Shown: one piece after another, positions 12,135 through 24,453 of the stretch
Layout: every line of letters starts with the position of its first letter
Position numbering within the stretch: the first letter of the stretch is position 1
Source: Conidiobolus incongruus B7586
Taxonomy: Eukaryota > Entomophthoromycota > Entomophthoromycetes > Entomophthorales > Conidiobolaceae
Direction of reading: 5' to 3'
DNA length: 41,064 nucleotides
Assembly: GCA_000697335.1 (NCBI GenBank)
Contig: JNEM01016721.1
Location: 1 to 41,064 of the forward strand
Notes under the pieces: model-generated
Databases searched by the model: none
Seen by the model: only the letters and a program-made list of their open reading frames with translations
What the model was told of the DNA's origin: nothing
Made by a program: the position numbers and the translations under genes

Positions 12135-12666
12135 ATTTTCAAAATTATATTAATATCATTTAAATCATTATAATATGTTCATTTTTAATCATTTTATATG
12201 TTTAATTTGATATTCTATTATATACTATTTAACCTATGATATCTCTTTAATTGGTTTTATCATAATAACAAAATAATTCCACAATTTGTTATATGAAAAT
12301 TATTAAATGAAATTATTTACGTTATGATGGATTTATTATTAAACATTCATTTTATATTATTAGATTTATAAGGATTATATTAAAATTTAGATATCACTTG
12401 ATCAATATAGTTATATTGAAATTAATTGTAATAGTTTATTTAAATATCATTAAACCATGAAAGGATAACAAATACAAAAATTAAAAAGTATATACTTTAA
12501 AAAAATAATGATAAGTAATTTTCATATCAGTTGTTCATCATCACTTGAGAACAATCAATCACTATTGAATCATATAATTTTATACAATATCAAAATTAAC
12601 CAAAATATTTGATAAATAAAAGTAAATAATCATATACCATTTAATGTAATACATAAATACGATTAA
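12135..12666. other. Convergent intergenic region (Arp9 / Cdt1)
   Basis: AT-rich DNA between two converging genes; it presumably contains both 3' UTRs. No ORF or repeat worth naming. Confidence 0.6.
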
Positions 12667-14954
12667 TTAAAAGTTAGTTTTATAATTACTTAATGTGAAT
12701 TTAACTTTCTTCAACTCAACACATAAATTCAATTTCATAATTTCGGAATTGGAGTGAACTACAGGTTCAATGGTACAGAAATCGGGTACCAATTCCTTCA
12801 AGAGTCGTAGATGTTCAACCATTTCAACTAAATAAGGTTAATGAGTGTTTAAATTTGGTGAATGATATAATTTACCTTGGTTCAGTCTACAATTCTGAGT
12901 GGATACCAATTTATCGGCGACCAGATCCAAGCTGATAGGACGTCCATTAGTGTATTGGAAAGTACTAAACGTATTATTAATAATAAGCCTATTTAACCAA
13001 ATAAACTATAGTTACAGATAAATAGAATTCATCAAATTTAACAATTGGTCAATCATCATGATCTTTTTGGAACTTAAACCACCTGATGAATTCCCTTGTA
13101 TCTTTTGTTTGTTGGCTTGTTTAGCTCGAATCTAATATAATCAATGAGTATTTATTAATTAAATGAATATTAATTTGAACTACCTTTTCCAGTAAAGCTG
13201 CTTTCCTGTCTTTAACACTGGTTGCCATACTTTTATTTTCGTTACTAGTTAAATTGATTTGGGATTCAGAAGATGATTTGGATAAATCCAATAATTTTTG
13301 GAAATCGGAAGACGGATCCTCAACCTAAGCAAATAATGATTCGATTAAATAAAGATAAAGGAATAGGAATAGTTGAATTACCTTTAGCTGAATAATTGTG
13401 TTGTTTTCTTTTTCTCCACTGATTTCAGGATGCGATGGAATGGTAGTATCTACTGAATTGATATCGAATTTAGGGTGCCATCCCTTATCATTTTCAACTA
13501 TTAAATTATTTTTCTTTAAGAAAGTCTAATTAATTCTAATAAGTATATGAAAGATATATTAATGTATTCACAATATACCTGATAAGATTCATTAACGATG
13601 CTAAATAATCGATCTTTTAAATAATATTCTAGAGATTGACCTGTAGTTGCTCCAGTAGATCCTTGCGAAGTAAAAGGCTGATTAGATGTCCAAGTGTTTC
13701 CAGATTGACTGGCATAATCCAATAAACTCAACTCCCAACTGAAGACTTTCTCACCCTTATAAATAATTTCAACTCGCTTGCAAATGAGACGATCTCCCAA
13801 TAGCCACTTGAGTTGACCCAACTGCAGCACGGAGAAAGAGTGTTTAGAAATCATTTCAACACTTTTCTGAATTTTATGGAAAATGACATTCTGATTCTTA
13901 GATTGATTGAACATGATAATATTGCTGAGTGCACTAAAATTTTGCTTGAGGATTTCGAATGGTTTGGGCAAGCTTTTCTTTTCTGTTAAGTTGGTCAAAT
14001 GCTTGTACTTTAGAAAGGTTGGCAATGTGTTTTTGGTTGGCATCGTGCCTGAAAAGGTTCTTGGTCCTTCGCTGATAAGTTGGGGTGGTGTCACTTTGCT
14101 GAGTGATGCATCACTAATTATTAGTTAGTGTATTTGAATATAAATGATCTTGAGTTAATTACTCTTCGTATCTTCGATGAATTGGTTTATCATTTAATAA
14201 ATGTGCATATTTGATATATGCAGGAATAGGTCTAGAATATGAATTAGTTTGATTAATTATCAAATATTTATAATTCAACTTACTTGACTTCAGCAGTTTC
14301 ATTAATGTCGGAATCGGTTGATCTATAATATTATATAAGTAATATATCATAAATAATAAATAAAAATATAATTACTGGTTTTCTTGGGTCTTGATCCCCT
14401 TGTCATTAACCTTAAATTCCCACTTATTCGTATGATTCACAATACTTTCAATCATTTTAGCTTGATTAGGATTAATAGGTTGCTTTTGAGGTGTTTTTAA
14501 AATAAACTCATTCATTCTGGTTTGTTTCAACTGATCTTTATCATTAGCTTTCAAGTGAATAGATGTTTTAGAACTAAAAAAATATTAATAATAACCAAAT
14601 GTATTCAATAATATTATTACGTTCTAATTCTTTTTGGACTCAACACCGGAAGTTCTAAATGATTTTTGTGCTTTTCGACGCCAGTGGTGAGTTGTTCAAC
14701 AGTTTCGGTTAGGGAAACCTAGAAGGCAAAACTTAGATAAATAAAATTTTAAGTTAAAAAGGATTACATTATGATTTAAAGTAATAGGCACTTCAATCTT
14801 TGATATTTCATTATTGCAGCTATTCTTTAATTTATCGTTTACCTAATTATCATGCCAATTAAAATTTTATCAAACTCAAATTTTTTATTATTATTACAAT
14901 AGTTTTCTTTAAATTGGGCAAAAAATCGGTTAATTTAGATACTTTGGGTGGCAT
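12667..14954 (-). CDS. CDT1: DNA replication licensing factor Cdt1, 12 exons
   Basis: Loads the MCM helicase at origins with ORC and Cdc6. Twelve exons run from 14954-14898 to 12827-12667 and total 1722 nt (573 residues). The central domain contains KHSFSVLQLGQLKWLLGDRL, matching the family's RFxxxHLAQLKxILPEA block. The C-terminal winged helix is clear: ALLEK joined to IRAKQANKQKIQ, then VEMVEHLRLLKELVPDF, matching the human EMEKHLRLLAELVPDW block. The N-terminus KVSKLTDFLPNLKK carries the Thr-Asp, aromatic and +4 basic residues of a PIP degron but has Val where Gln is usual. A second PIP-box-like motif, QTRMNEFILK, begins exon 4 territory. In other eukaryotes such motifs allow PCNA-coupled destruction by CRL4-Cdt2. 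Small exons are frequent (exon 5 is 39 nt). The start is the first in-frame ATG and immediately gives the degron. Confidence 0.88.
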
Positions 14955-16729
14955 CTTTCAGGACAAATTCAAGTTCAAAAATGGATATTAAAGTGTTTTA
15001 ACGGTCTTTTATAAGTTTTTAAATGATAGTTGGGTTAATTACAATCAAAAAATGTTGATAATGCCACAATTTTGAAAATAAAGAATGGATGCCCTTTATT
15101 TATATTGAAAGGATTAATGAACAATGAACCAATCATTGTAATTTATCAATCAAGTTAAATTGATCAAAATTCTTCGCGATGATTGGTTAGTGATTGGAAT
15201 GAATTTAATGAGTCATCATTGAATTTGATTTTTAAAGACTTATATATCAGTCATTTATTATATTTGTAAATAATTTTTAAAGTTCTTTAATATATTATAT
15301 ATATATATATATATATATACATTTCTAGAAATTTATAGGTTCTTTAAAATTAACCTTAATACTTTTCTATTTTTAACACAAGTTATGGATATTTTTTATT
15401 TTTTGATGCAAAACAAAATTGATAATTTAATCTGAGAATAAATTATTTATTACCTAATTTGGATACTAATGTATTGATATTCTGAATTTTATATCTTTAG
15501 CTTGTAAATATTTATATATTTTTAAAACCCTAGTTTAAGCCAAGTTGGCCAAATTCACTTCTTAAAATTTAAATATCAATATGGCAATCGTCAAAAAATT
15601 TAATGGTATCACTGATTTAAAACTTAATATATTTAAAATCCAAAAAATTCAATGATTAATTTATTAATGAAATAAATTTCAATTTATTTCAGGGCATTAT
15701 ATATTGAAATAATATCAAGTTAAATATTGATTTTACTATGTGAATCTTATGAGTTAATGGCATCATAATAAATAATATGATTAAATAATTCGACTATTTA
15801 ATTCAATCAATTAACACCTATTATTATTAAATATATTTAATCTTTTGAAAATGATACAGATATTAAATTTAATTACATTAAACCAAACAAAATATGAATC
15901 ATATATCGATCTAATATTTACAACAATACTTTATTTAATTTAATAAATACCAAATCATTGATTAGTGAATATAGCATGTATTCATTAATTTATATTTAAT
16001 AATTGTTTTGAAATAAATTTGATTCAATCAATTTACATATTAGCGTACTGTATTTTGATATATTGCATCATTTATTTATAATGTTATTTAATGATTAGCT
16101 ATGTGTTACTATATTTGAAAATAATTTAATTCTATTAAAAAATTAGAAATAATACTTTAGGAATAATAAACGTTTAAATTTATCCATTAGGTTAGATGTT
16201 GATTGAAAGGATGAAAAAGATAAAAGAAAACACTTTACTGTATCAGTAATAAGATGGGTAAATTATTCAATTGTTAATCTGAAATCAATGCTGAATGATT
16301 CTTTTAATTTGAATAAATATGAATAGAATAACAGTGGCAATAAATGTAAATAATTAGATTGATATAATTTAAGCTATATACAAGAACGGAAAGAGCTTAA
16401 TTGGTTTGAGAATTAAATAAAGATTATGTAAATCAAAGTGATAATTTATTGGGTAAAAACTAAAGATAATGTGCTATCATTGTTATAAAAATGATAATAG
16501 TATATTTATATATCTAATATTGCCGAAATAAAAAAGATATATGTGAATACTAGGGTAAAAGATGTATAATTATACGTTGAAATTGGGAGTAGTTATATTA
16601 ATAGTATAAAATCATAAATGGGGGTATATATTTAACACTTCAATGTTGTCAATCAAAACTTGTTAATATTAATAAGATTTTAGCAAATAGAGAAGATCTG
16701 TATGGTAGTTGAAGAGTTGGTTCAAGGCT
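14955..16729. other. Long AT-rich intergenic region
   Basis: This holds the Cdt1 upstream region and the Rab5 3' flank. No coding sequence was recognised. The last 400 bases or so, next to Rab5, are purine-rich on the + strand, so they would be pyrimidine-rich in the Rab5 transcript. Confidence 0.6.
15293..15319. repeat. (TA)n microsatellite
   Basis: A TA dinucleotide tract of about 27 bases in the Cdt1-Rab5 intergenic region. Confidence 0.9.
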
Positions 16730-17760
16730 TTAGCAGCACCCACCACGGTTGAATCCACCATTGTTAGCATTAGCGCGATCGGCGCGAGATCCGTTCAACG
16801 AATCGGCACCACCCGACTCGCGTAACAAATCAATTCTTCCGTTACCGCTGTTGAGTTGGTTGGGGCGGTATGGGTTTCTGGAAGAGATAATGGAGTCTAG
16901 GGGCAATTTTTTGGCTACAAAAATGAAGTTAGTTCATGCTTGAAAAGAACCAAAGTCACAGTTATATTCACCTATTTCAGTAAACATTTCATTAATGCCT
17001 TGACCACTCTTGGCACTAGTTTCAAAGAATAATAGTCCAAATTCGCGGGCACATTCCTCACCAACTTGTGTGGCGACTTGGCGAGCGGTAGTTGTTTCGC
17101 CTCCTTCTTGGCCTTCTTCAACTTCACCTTCATTTTCTTGTATTTCATCTGCCAAATCCAATTTGTTACCACATAACGCAATCACAATATTTCCATTAGC
17201 TTGACGCTGTAATTCCTTTATCCAAGCGATAGCCTTGTCCAAAGTGGCCTAAATTGATAATAAAGTTTAAAAATCTAAATAATAAAAAAATCCATCATCC
17301 CTACCTTTTTAGTAATATCGTAAACGACTACAGCGGCTTGAGCGTTGCGATAGTACATAGGAGCTAAAGAGTGAAAACGTTCTTGACCGGCAGTATCCCA
17401 AATTTCATATTTAATAGTTTTATCACCAACTGGAGATTTTTGAGTTAAAAAAGCAGCTATAATAATAATATTAATAAAACATAATTTTGATGAAATTAAA
17501 TCAATTTACCTCCAATCGTAGGTTCTTTGTTTTCTTGAAATTCTTTATTAACGAAGCGTAAAGCTACACTAGATTTACCAACTGCAGCTTCACCTAAAAT
17601 TAAAATAATTATTAATTAAAATAATTCAAGATTAAAAATTAATTATAATACCTAATAAAACCAATTTAACTTGAATTGTATTTTTAGCATTATTGTTAGC
17701 AGCAGGATTAGGAGAGTTAGCAGCACTTGATGAATTGGTATTGTTAGAAGGACTGGACAT
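16730..17760 (-). CDS. Rab5-family small GTPase (Vps21/Ypt5 type)
   Basis: Early-endosome Rab GTPase of 268 residues, longer than the usual 215 or so. Exons: 17760-17652, 17593-17510, 17456-17305, 17248-16972 and 16914-16730. All GTPase motifs are present: P-loop [10 protein letters not shown], switch I ending NKEPTIGAAFLTQ (the Rab5 signature), [19 protein letters not shown] and [10 protein letters not shown]. The C-terminus GGFNRGGCC carries the double cysteine for geranylgeranylation. Two additions stand out: an Asn/Ser/Ala-rich leader of about 30 residues before QVKLVLLG, and an acidic Glu/Gly-rich insert of about 20 residues directly after the NKLDLAD motif, a place where yeast Rab5 paralogs also vary. 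In fungi this family controls endosomal fusion and vacuolar sorting with HOPS/CORVET tethers. Rab5 is the best fit because of IGAAFLTQ and the CC tail. Confidence 0.93.
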
Positions 17761-19343
17761 TTTAAATCTTAACTATTAAACTATATAATTATATTTTGAA
17801 TATTTAATAAAGAATTAATAACAATCAATGAATCCTTGATTTCTTAAATGTAAATTTTTGGGTTGATGATGATTTTGAATAAATTAGAAATGATTTAATT
17901 TTCTCAATTTTTAGAGTTGAATGTCTTTAGATTTTCTCCTTAATTTGGATTAATTTACCTTATTTTTTATTCAGGTATTTGATACTATTTTCATTTTGAA
18001 GAGTATATAAAATCGTAATAAGAATATTCACCTTTAGAGAATAGTCGTTGAAAATCTTGAAGATTATTAAATAATATAGATTGCAATGCTTTTGAAAATC
18101 AGCATTCATTTTGATAATTATTTTTGATACCTCGTTTTACGAATGTCAATTATGTGGAGAAATTTAGGGTGCCTGATATTGAACACTAATCTGATTTGTT
18201 ATTTCAAATTCTTGAAATAGATTTATCCTATCATCAGATAACAAAAAATTAATAATGAAAAATAATTGGTTACACAGTAAGATCTTCAAATAATGCGTAG
18301 CTGTAATTGGAGTAAGATAATTTTTGAAATATGATAAAATTTGATAAATCAGTAAAATCATTCCAAAATTTTTCAAAATTGTATTGTTAAAATATTATCT
18401 ATTTATCAGTTTTGTGATAATATTTTGCATATTAATTAATGCTTCTATTAAGTGAAAAACAATAATGTGTTTAATATAATATTTGAAATGATTTTAACAA
18501 ATCGATAGTATAATGCAATTTAGTGTGGTGTCAGAATATTATTAAATATCTTTTATTCAGCGTTTATATCTATCATTTTCACTGATTACCAAATTTGATT
18601 AATAGAAAGCCTTGGTATAGTTATAAACACATTTTATTAATTGAATCAATATTAAATATAAAATGCCATTGATAAGACCAAAATATAATTATAAATATCA
18701 GTCAAACATCAATTATATATACCAATTCAATGAATACAGAGAATCAAGGTTCAACTATTGAATGTAATATTAAGTTTCAATATGTTTAAGCCCAGATTTT
18801 TCAAGCTCATGATATCATTTTGAAGTATGAGATAATATATACTTTTCTATCTTGCTTCACCATCATTCATTTGTCAATTAACTAGCACAATTCAATCAAC
18901 AAATTTTCCAATTTGATGAATGATTGGATGTGTTAATAATAGTATATTCCATATTCTTTGAAATTTTAGTGAATATTAAACTCAAAATTCTCAAAGAATA
19001 TTATTTTTATTGAATATAAATGAAAATATTTGACGATATTTTAATTTTAGTTATTGTGGGTAAAGATTCATAAATAGTTTATTCAAAGTTTTAAAATTTG
19101 AATTATATTTTGGATATAATTAATGATGTTTGTAATATTCTGATTTAATCTCTATTATTTAAAAAAATTCGTAGCATTAAAATATTATACTATATATTTA
19201 ATTCAGTAAAATTTGTCAATTTTATTTATATAAAAATCAAAAATAATTTTCCGAGATAGAAAAGATAAAATGAAAATGTAAGTAGATAAGAAAAGATCCT
19301 GTTTAATATTTAAGAAAGTAATTTTGAGATGAAGGTGAAATAT
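17761..19343. other. Intergenic region upstream of Rab5
   Basis: Promoter side of Rab5 and 3' side of the Ras gene. It is AT-rich with no recognisable gene; the open frame near 18164-18376 (-) is a low-complexity Ile/Leu/Phe/Asn string without splice or family support. Confidence 0.55.
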
Positions 19344-20232
19344 TTACATAATCAAACAGCAACCACCAGCTTTATCGGTAGTTTGAGCCGCAGCTGTGGT
19401 TGCTTTAGGCTGATTCGATATTCTGATCACTTCTCTGGTGATGTTGGTGAAGATGTGTTGAATATTAATAGAGGCCTTGGCACTGGACTCAATTTGAAGC
19501 GCATTAATGGATTTGGCCCACTCTTTGGCTTCGGATTCTTGGACCTCGCGCAAATCAGCTAAATCGCACTTATTTCCTACGATGATCATTGGACATTGCT
19601 CATCTTCACGAACTCTCATAATTTGGTTTCTGATAAAGGTCAATTCTTCAAAGGATGATTTCAAAGTAATGGAGTACACTAGAATAAATCCATCAGCCGA
19701 CTGAAGAAATTGATCACTCCAAAGTCCTCTGTAAATCAAGGTTATATATACATATTAAATTAAATCAATGATAAAATTTACCGATATTCTTCTTGACCAG
19801 CTGTATCTGTAATATCTAATTGATACTCTACTTCATCTACGAATATGTTCTTAGAGTAAGAATCCTCTATTGAAATATATTAATAAATATTTGTAAATTA
19901 AATTTAAATAATTTACCAATAGTAGGATCATATCTAATTATGGAAAAATAATTATTATAAGTATATCAATGATGAATAAAATAAATAAAAAATTAACTTA
20001 CTCTTCCATAAACCTAACAAAAAATAATTAATAAAGGATATTACATTAAATAAATTAGATATCAAAACTTACTGATTGTTAATAAAACTGATGGTAATAG
20101 CTGATTTACCAACACCACCAGATCCCATCACAACTAAACTAATCTTTTGACCAGGCAACATAACTTCAACTATTTAATTACAATCAAAGTGAGAACCGTG
20201 TATTATTCACCGTTTTTTAGAACAGATTCCAT
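19344..20232 (-). CDS. Ras-family small GTPase with two microexons in switch I
   Basis: Membrane-anchored signalling GTPase. Exons: 20232-20211 (tentative), 20169-20073, 20013-20002 (12 nt), 19933-19917 (17 nt), 19866-19782 and 19728-19344, giving 205 residues; starting instead at the ATG at 20161 gives 195. Motifs: GSGGVGKSAI, effector loop FMEEYDPTIEDSYSK (Ras family: FxxEYDPTIEDSYRK), DTAGQEEY, VGNKCDLADL and ESSAKA. The C-terminus GGCCLIM is a CAAX box (CLIM, Met favouring farnesyl) behind a palmitoylatable Cys. Switch II after QEEY is unusual (RGLWSDQFLQSADGF instead of SAMRDQYMRTGEGF), so this is a divergent Ras/Rap-like protein rather than a clear Ras1 ortholog. The P-loop Gly12-equivalent and the catalytic Gln are intact. 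The upstream first exon uses a weak GTGAAT donor, hence the uncertain start. Confidence 0.88.
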
Positions 20233-22553
20233 ATTTATATTGAGATTTTGTGACTGTTTAAATCAATTTAAAACCATTTGTCAAACTCTTAATTTCAATT
20301 TTATCTTAAATTTTAAAATCAGATTAATTCTGTGATTTAATTGATTTAAATATGAAAAATCGCCAATAACTATTAGCTTCATATTCACGTGATTAATTTA
20401 GAATTTTGAATTTAAAGGTTAAAAACCCTAATTTGCCCAATTCATGAATGCAAATTGTCAAAATAGTTAAATTTGCCACTGAATTGTACATAAAAATATT
20501 CCTTAGCCTTAAAAAGTTTTAATATTAAACTCTGCTAATTCTTCAATCTATACTTCCATCTAATCATTTTATAATAAAAGTTTGAAACTCGTGGAAATTT
20601 TTTGAATACGATTGATATTGGTTGATCTTTGGTGTAATTGGGTGTATTTAAACCATTTTCTTGTAATAAAATTTTCAATTAAATATTAAAAAATGGAAAT
20701 ATGTATTCATTGATATAATAATATCTTTGATTTTAAAAGTTTTGACATGCTTTATTGATTGAAGCTCAAGAGTAATCATTGTACTTTATTTTCCTAAATA
20801 ATACTATATTGAATAACGATTACATTATACAATTTTTAGTATATTTTAAAAACTATAATTTCAAGTAGTTTAATGAGTTAAATTGAAAGAGATGGATAAA
20901 AAGATTAAACGATTAGTTAATGTTCAACAATTTTACTAATAGTGAATGTTTCTTGATCCAATACCATGGTCTTCAACGTTAATAAGCTGATTGAGTTTAA
21001 TTCATGATCTTTATAATATAATATATTAAAATATATAATAAAGAAATCACCTTTGATTTTAGATTTAAATTGAAATGTGATATTTTATAGATTAAAATTT
21101 TAAAAATTTCATGGGCATATGATTGAATTGGTTGTTACTTGATTGTATTTAGATATTATTATTTGGGTAGTTTTAGAAAATATAGTGTACATTATATATA
21201 ATCCTATTAGCTCTTATATCATTTTCCATTATTCATGATCAAAGATAGGCACTATTTGAAATAATTTTTTCCGAATTAGTAATGGTTAAAAGATTTTGCA
21301 TAATCTAACTATAAAATTTATTGAATCTATTAATATACTTTCAAGTTATATGTACCTCTATTCAAAATAGCTAGCTCAAATATTTCACTTATTTAGCATA
21401 TTATATTGTGTATATTAGACAATTATAACAATATAGAAATCTGATTACAATAATTAATCTTTCAAAACTATTCAACTTGAAATTGAAAACCATTTTAAAT
21501 TCCATTCTAGTGAAAATATTGGACAGTATTTAATACACGTATTATAGTAAATTCTAAATTTGAATTAGCTAATCATCAAATATTATATATTTTATATTAT
21601 ATAATGCCATTAGGAGGCTTTGATATTATCTAATTTATAAAATTTAAATTTATTCAATTTCATACAAAAATTGAACTTGGTTAAAGAAATAACAACAAAT
21701 ATTAATATTTGATAGAATTTAAAATAAAATATAAGAAAATACATTAAGAACAAAATATATGACTATATCCATAATCAATGAAAGTTTCGAAATACTATTT
21801 TGATGGTAAAAGTTATTTAAATAAAAAATATTAAATTGCTTTTATTTTCATAAACTAAATATATACTGCTTATCAAAATAATATGGATTATACCAATTAT
21901 ATTTAATATCATAATAATTGAAAATCATCCAACTATTCATAATATAACACAATAAATATAATTTTGTAAAATGAAAATTGTATCAATATAACTTATATTT
22001 CTGATATAAATTTTCCATAATATATATTTATTATTAGGCAAAGAAACATTTCAATATTCATAAAGTTTAAGTATTGGAACTTTATATTTCATTTTTTTAT
22101 TTTGAAAGTATAATAATTAATAATTGAAAGATGACAATGGTTATTAGAATATATATTTTTGGATATAATTGATAGGATGAAGGATCATAATAATTCTATT
22201 ATTTATTATTCTAATACTATTAAAACACAGTATTTTAATATATATATCTATTTTAATAAACTTTGTTCAATCATTTCATTATATAATATTGAGCCTTTAA
22301 AGATTCCAATTTATCTTATAAAAATAGTAATTTCAAGTCAAAATTAACTCAAATTTAGTAATTCCAAATTCTCAAAATCCCAAATAAGTAACTCAAAAAT
22401 CTAATAAACCATATTGAAATTAAGTATATAATAAATAGAGGTATACAATTAAATTGGAGACTAATATAAATTAATAGAATACCTTTTAGTTTACTAATTT
22501 ATATATCAATATACAATTTTTATCAACTTTAAATAATTTTGATATTATCGATC
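20233..22553. other. Long AT-rich intergenic region
   Basis: Divergent region between the Ras gene (-) and the Ngl2-like gene (+). No gene is supported. A 31-codon protein-like frame ends at 20917 on the minus strand but has no start or upstream exon. Confidence 0.55.
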
Positions 22554-23987
22554 ATGGAATCTAGAAAGTGGTTAAATTTAATTCCAACAAAAGCTGGTAC
22601 TAAACAATTTACTATAATGAGTTTTAATGTAATATTAATTTAAAAAACAACGAATATTATATATTAATCTAATATTTATCTTGATCGTAGCTATTAGCTC
22701 AAACACTAATCCAAAAAGACTTATTCACACATTGTGATAGTACAGTTCTTAGATGGAAACATAGAAAGAATCGTGTATTAAATGAATTGAAATTGTCAGA
22801 TCCAGATATTGTATTAGCTCAAGAGGTTGATAGTTATCAAGAGCATTATGAAGAAGTTTTTGAGCAATTAGGCTACTCCTCAATTTATGATCGTGGTCCC
22901 GGTAAAAAGCATGGTAAATGATGAGTGAGTAGTTGGATTGATTTGATATATTTACCAATTATTTAGGTTGTTGTATAGCTTTCAAAAAGACTAAGTAATT
23001 ACCATGTCAAACAAATAATTTGTACAATTAACTAATCCTATACGTTAAGATTTGAATTAATTTCCAGAGATCTCATAAATTTTGACGATTATCCCATCAG
23101 TAAAAATACATATTCCACTAACAATATATTGCAATTAGCCAAAATCAAATTTATTGGAAGTGAATTGGGATTGATATTGACGAATTGTCACTTATTCTGG
23201 AATCCCTTTTATGATTACGAGAGAACTAGACAGATTTGTACCATGATGGAAGCTACCAAAAAATTTGCTAAAAATTCAGAGTTCCCCATTATTAATGGTG
23301 GAGGTGATAATATAGAAATATTTTTGTATATTTGCATTTTTAATATTGATGTTTAGATTTTAATACAACTCCCAGAAGTTTGGGATATCTAGCAATCACT
23401 CACCTATTGAAAGAAGACGAAATTCAATCTAAATTATTTAAACAAATTAACGATGATATGAGGCAAAAAATTGAAATTTTAGGACAAGGTAATTTTATTT
23501 TAAAACAGTTTATATGCATTATTGATACTTATCATATAATTCAATAGAGATCATAAACCATCAGGGAACCTTAAAATCCCTAGAATCCAATGAAGAAAAC
23601 CAAAATAAAATCAAAAAATTGGAGGAAGATATTGAAGCTAGAATATTAGCCAAAAAACAGTTAGAAAATCCTGATTTATTTCCAATCGATGAAATTGTCA
23701 AAATAATCAGATCAAACGCTCCCTCCCGAAGTGCTTATGCCAACTATACCGCTTTAGATCCGTCCTACTTGGAGCCTACTTATGGCAATGAGCCAATACA
23801 CACTTATGTTACACCATGGTTCAAGGGTACCTTGGATTATTTGTTCTATAGGAATTCACTTCAACATCAATTAGAAGTTGAATCGGTGTTCTCTTTACCT
23901 CCAAGAGAAGCCCTTGGAGTTGGGTTGCCCAATATGGAATTTGGATCAGACCATTTATCGCTTGTAGCCAAGTTTAACATTATGTAA
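22554..23987 (+). CDS. Ngl2-like CCR4-family exonuclease (EEP nuclease)
   Basis: Metal-dependent endonuclease/exonuclease/phosphatase fold protein of 383 residues, related to Ccr4, Angel and yeast Ngl1-3. Exons: 22554-22628, 22691-22913, 22967-22994 (28 nt), 23050-23303, 23357-23488 and 23548-23987. Family motifs in order: IMSFNLLAQTLI (start of the fold, metal-site Asn), DPDIVLAQEVDSYQEHY (catalytic Glu), YDRGPGKKHGCCIAF, NCHLFWNPFYDYERTRQ, INGGDFNTTP (catalytic Asp/Asn), an inserted charged helix of about 60 residues, TYVTPWFKGTLDYLFY, and FGSDHLSLVAKF (catalytic Asp-His). All catalytic positions appear intact. In yeast the Ngl2 protein trims the 3' end of 5.8S rRNA; whether this protein does the same is inference. 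It lacks the leucine-rich repeats of Ccr4, so it is not the deadenylase CCR4 itself. The next gene (DUF1764) is on the same strand. Confidence 0.88.
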
Positions 23988-24453
23988 GCGATATTATATT
24001 GTGTGTCTGATAATGCTTATCAATTTTTTGTTTATTATTTTAATTTAATAAATTCATATTTCAAAAGTTATTATAATATAAATGAATTTAGATTAATTTC
24101 AAATCCCATTAAAGAACTTAAATTCCCTGATATATAAATTTCTTTATTTAGAACATTTTGTGATCAAGACCTTAGTAAGTCCTTAAACTGCTAACACCAT
24201 TCCATACCCCATAATACCATTTACAATCCCCTCCCAACCTTGAGTATATTGTTATTACTTTATCCCTAATAACTCCCAATACAAGCAAACCCTTAACTCT
24301 GGAACCGTATCTTTGGGCTGGATCCCACAAGTTACGAATCAATATATTCTGCAAAATATCGCTTTTATTCGTCCTTAGGTCTAATAAAAATCTTCTTCAT
24401 TCATTCATTCATTTTGTGATCAAATTTATCAATAGAATTCAAAATAATTTAAA
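23988..24453. other. Intergenic region, C-rich on the + strand
   Basis: Positions 24180-24300 are clearly C-rich on the + strand and probably belong to the 3' UTR of the Ngl2-like transcript. The open frame on the opposite strand (24172-24354) has no support beyond its length of 60 codons. Confidence 0.5.

Noticed and set aside
14284-14336. Cdt1 exon read in the frame DQPIPTLMKLLK
   Set aside because: That frame cannot join the next exon, whose only usable acceptor demands another phase. The frame TDSDINETAEV joins both neighbours correctly.
20917-21009. Protein-like 31-codon frame on the minus strand ending in a stop
   Set aside because: No start codon, no convincing upstream exon (a stop lies 12 codons above the only possible junction) and no recognised family.
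24172-24354. 60-codon minus-strand ORF between two + strand genes
   Set aside because: It lies in the probable 3' UTR of the Ngl2-like gene. Its length reflects C-rich composition on the + strand; no domain or splice signal supports it.
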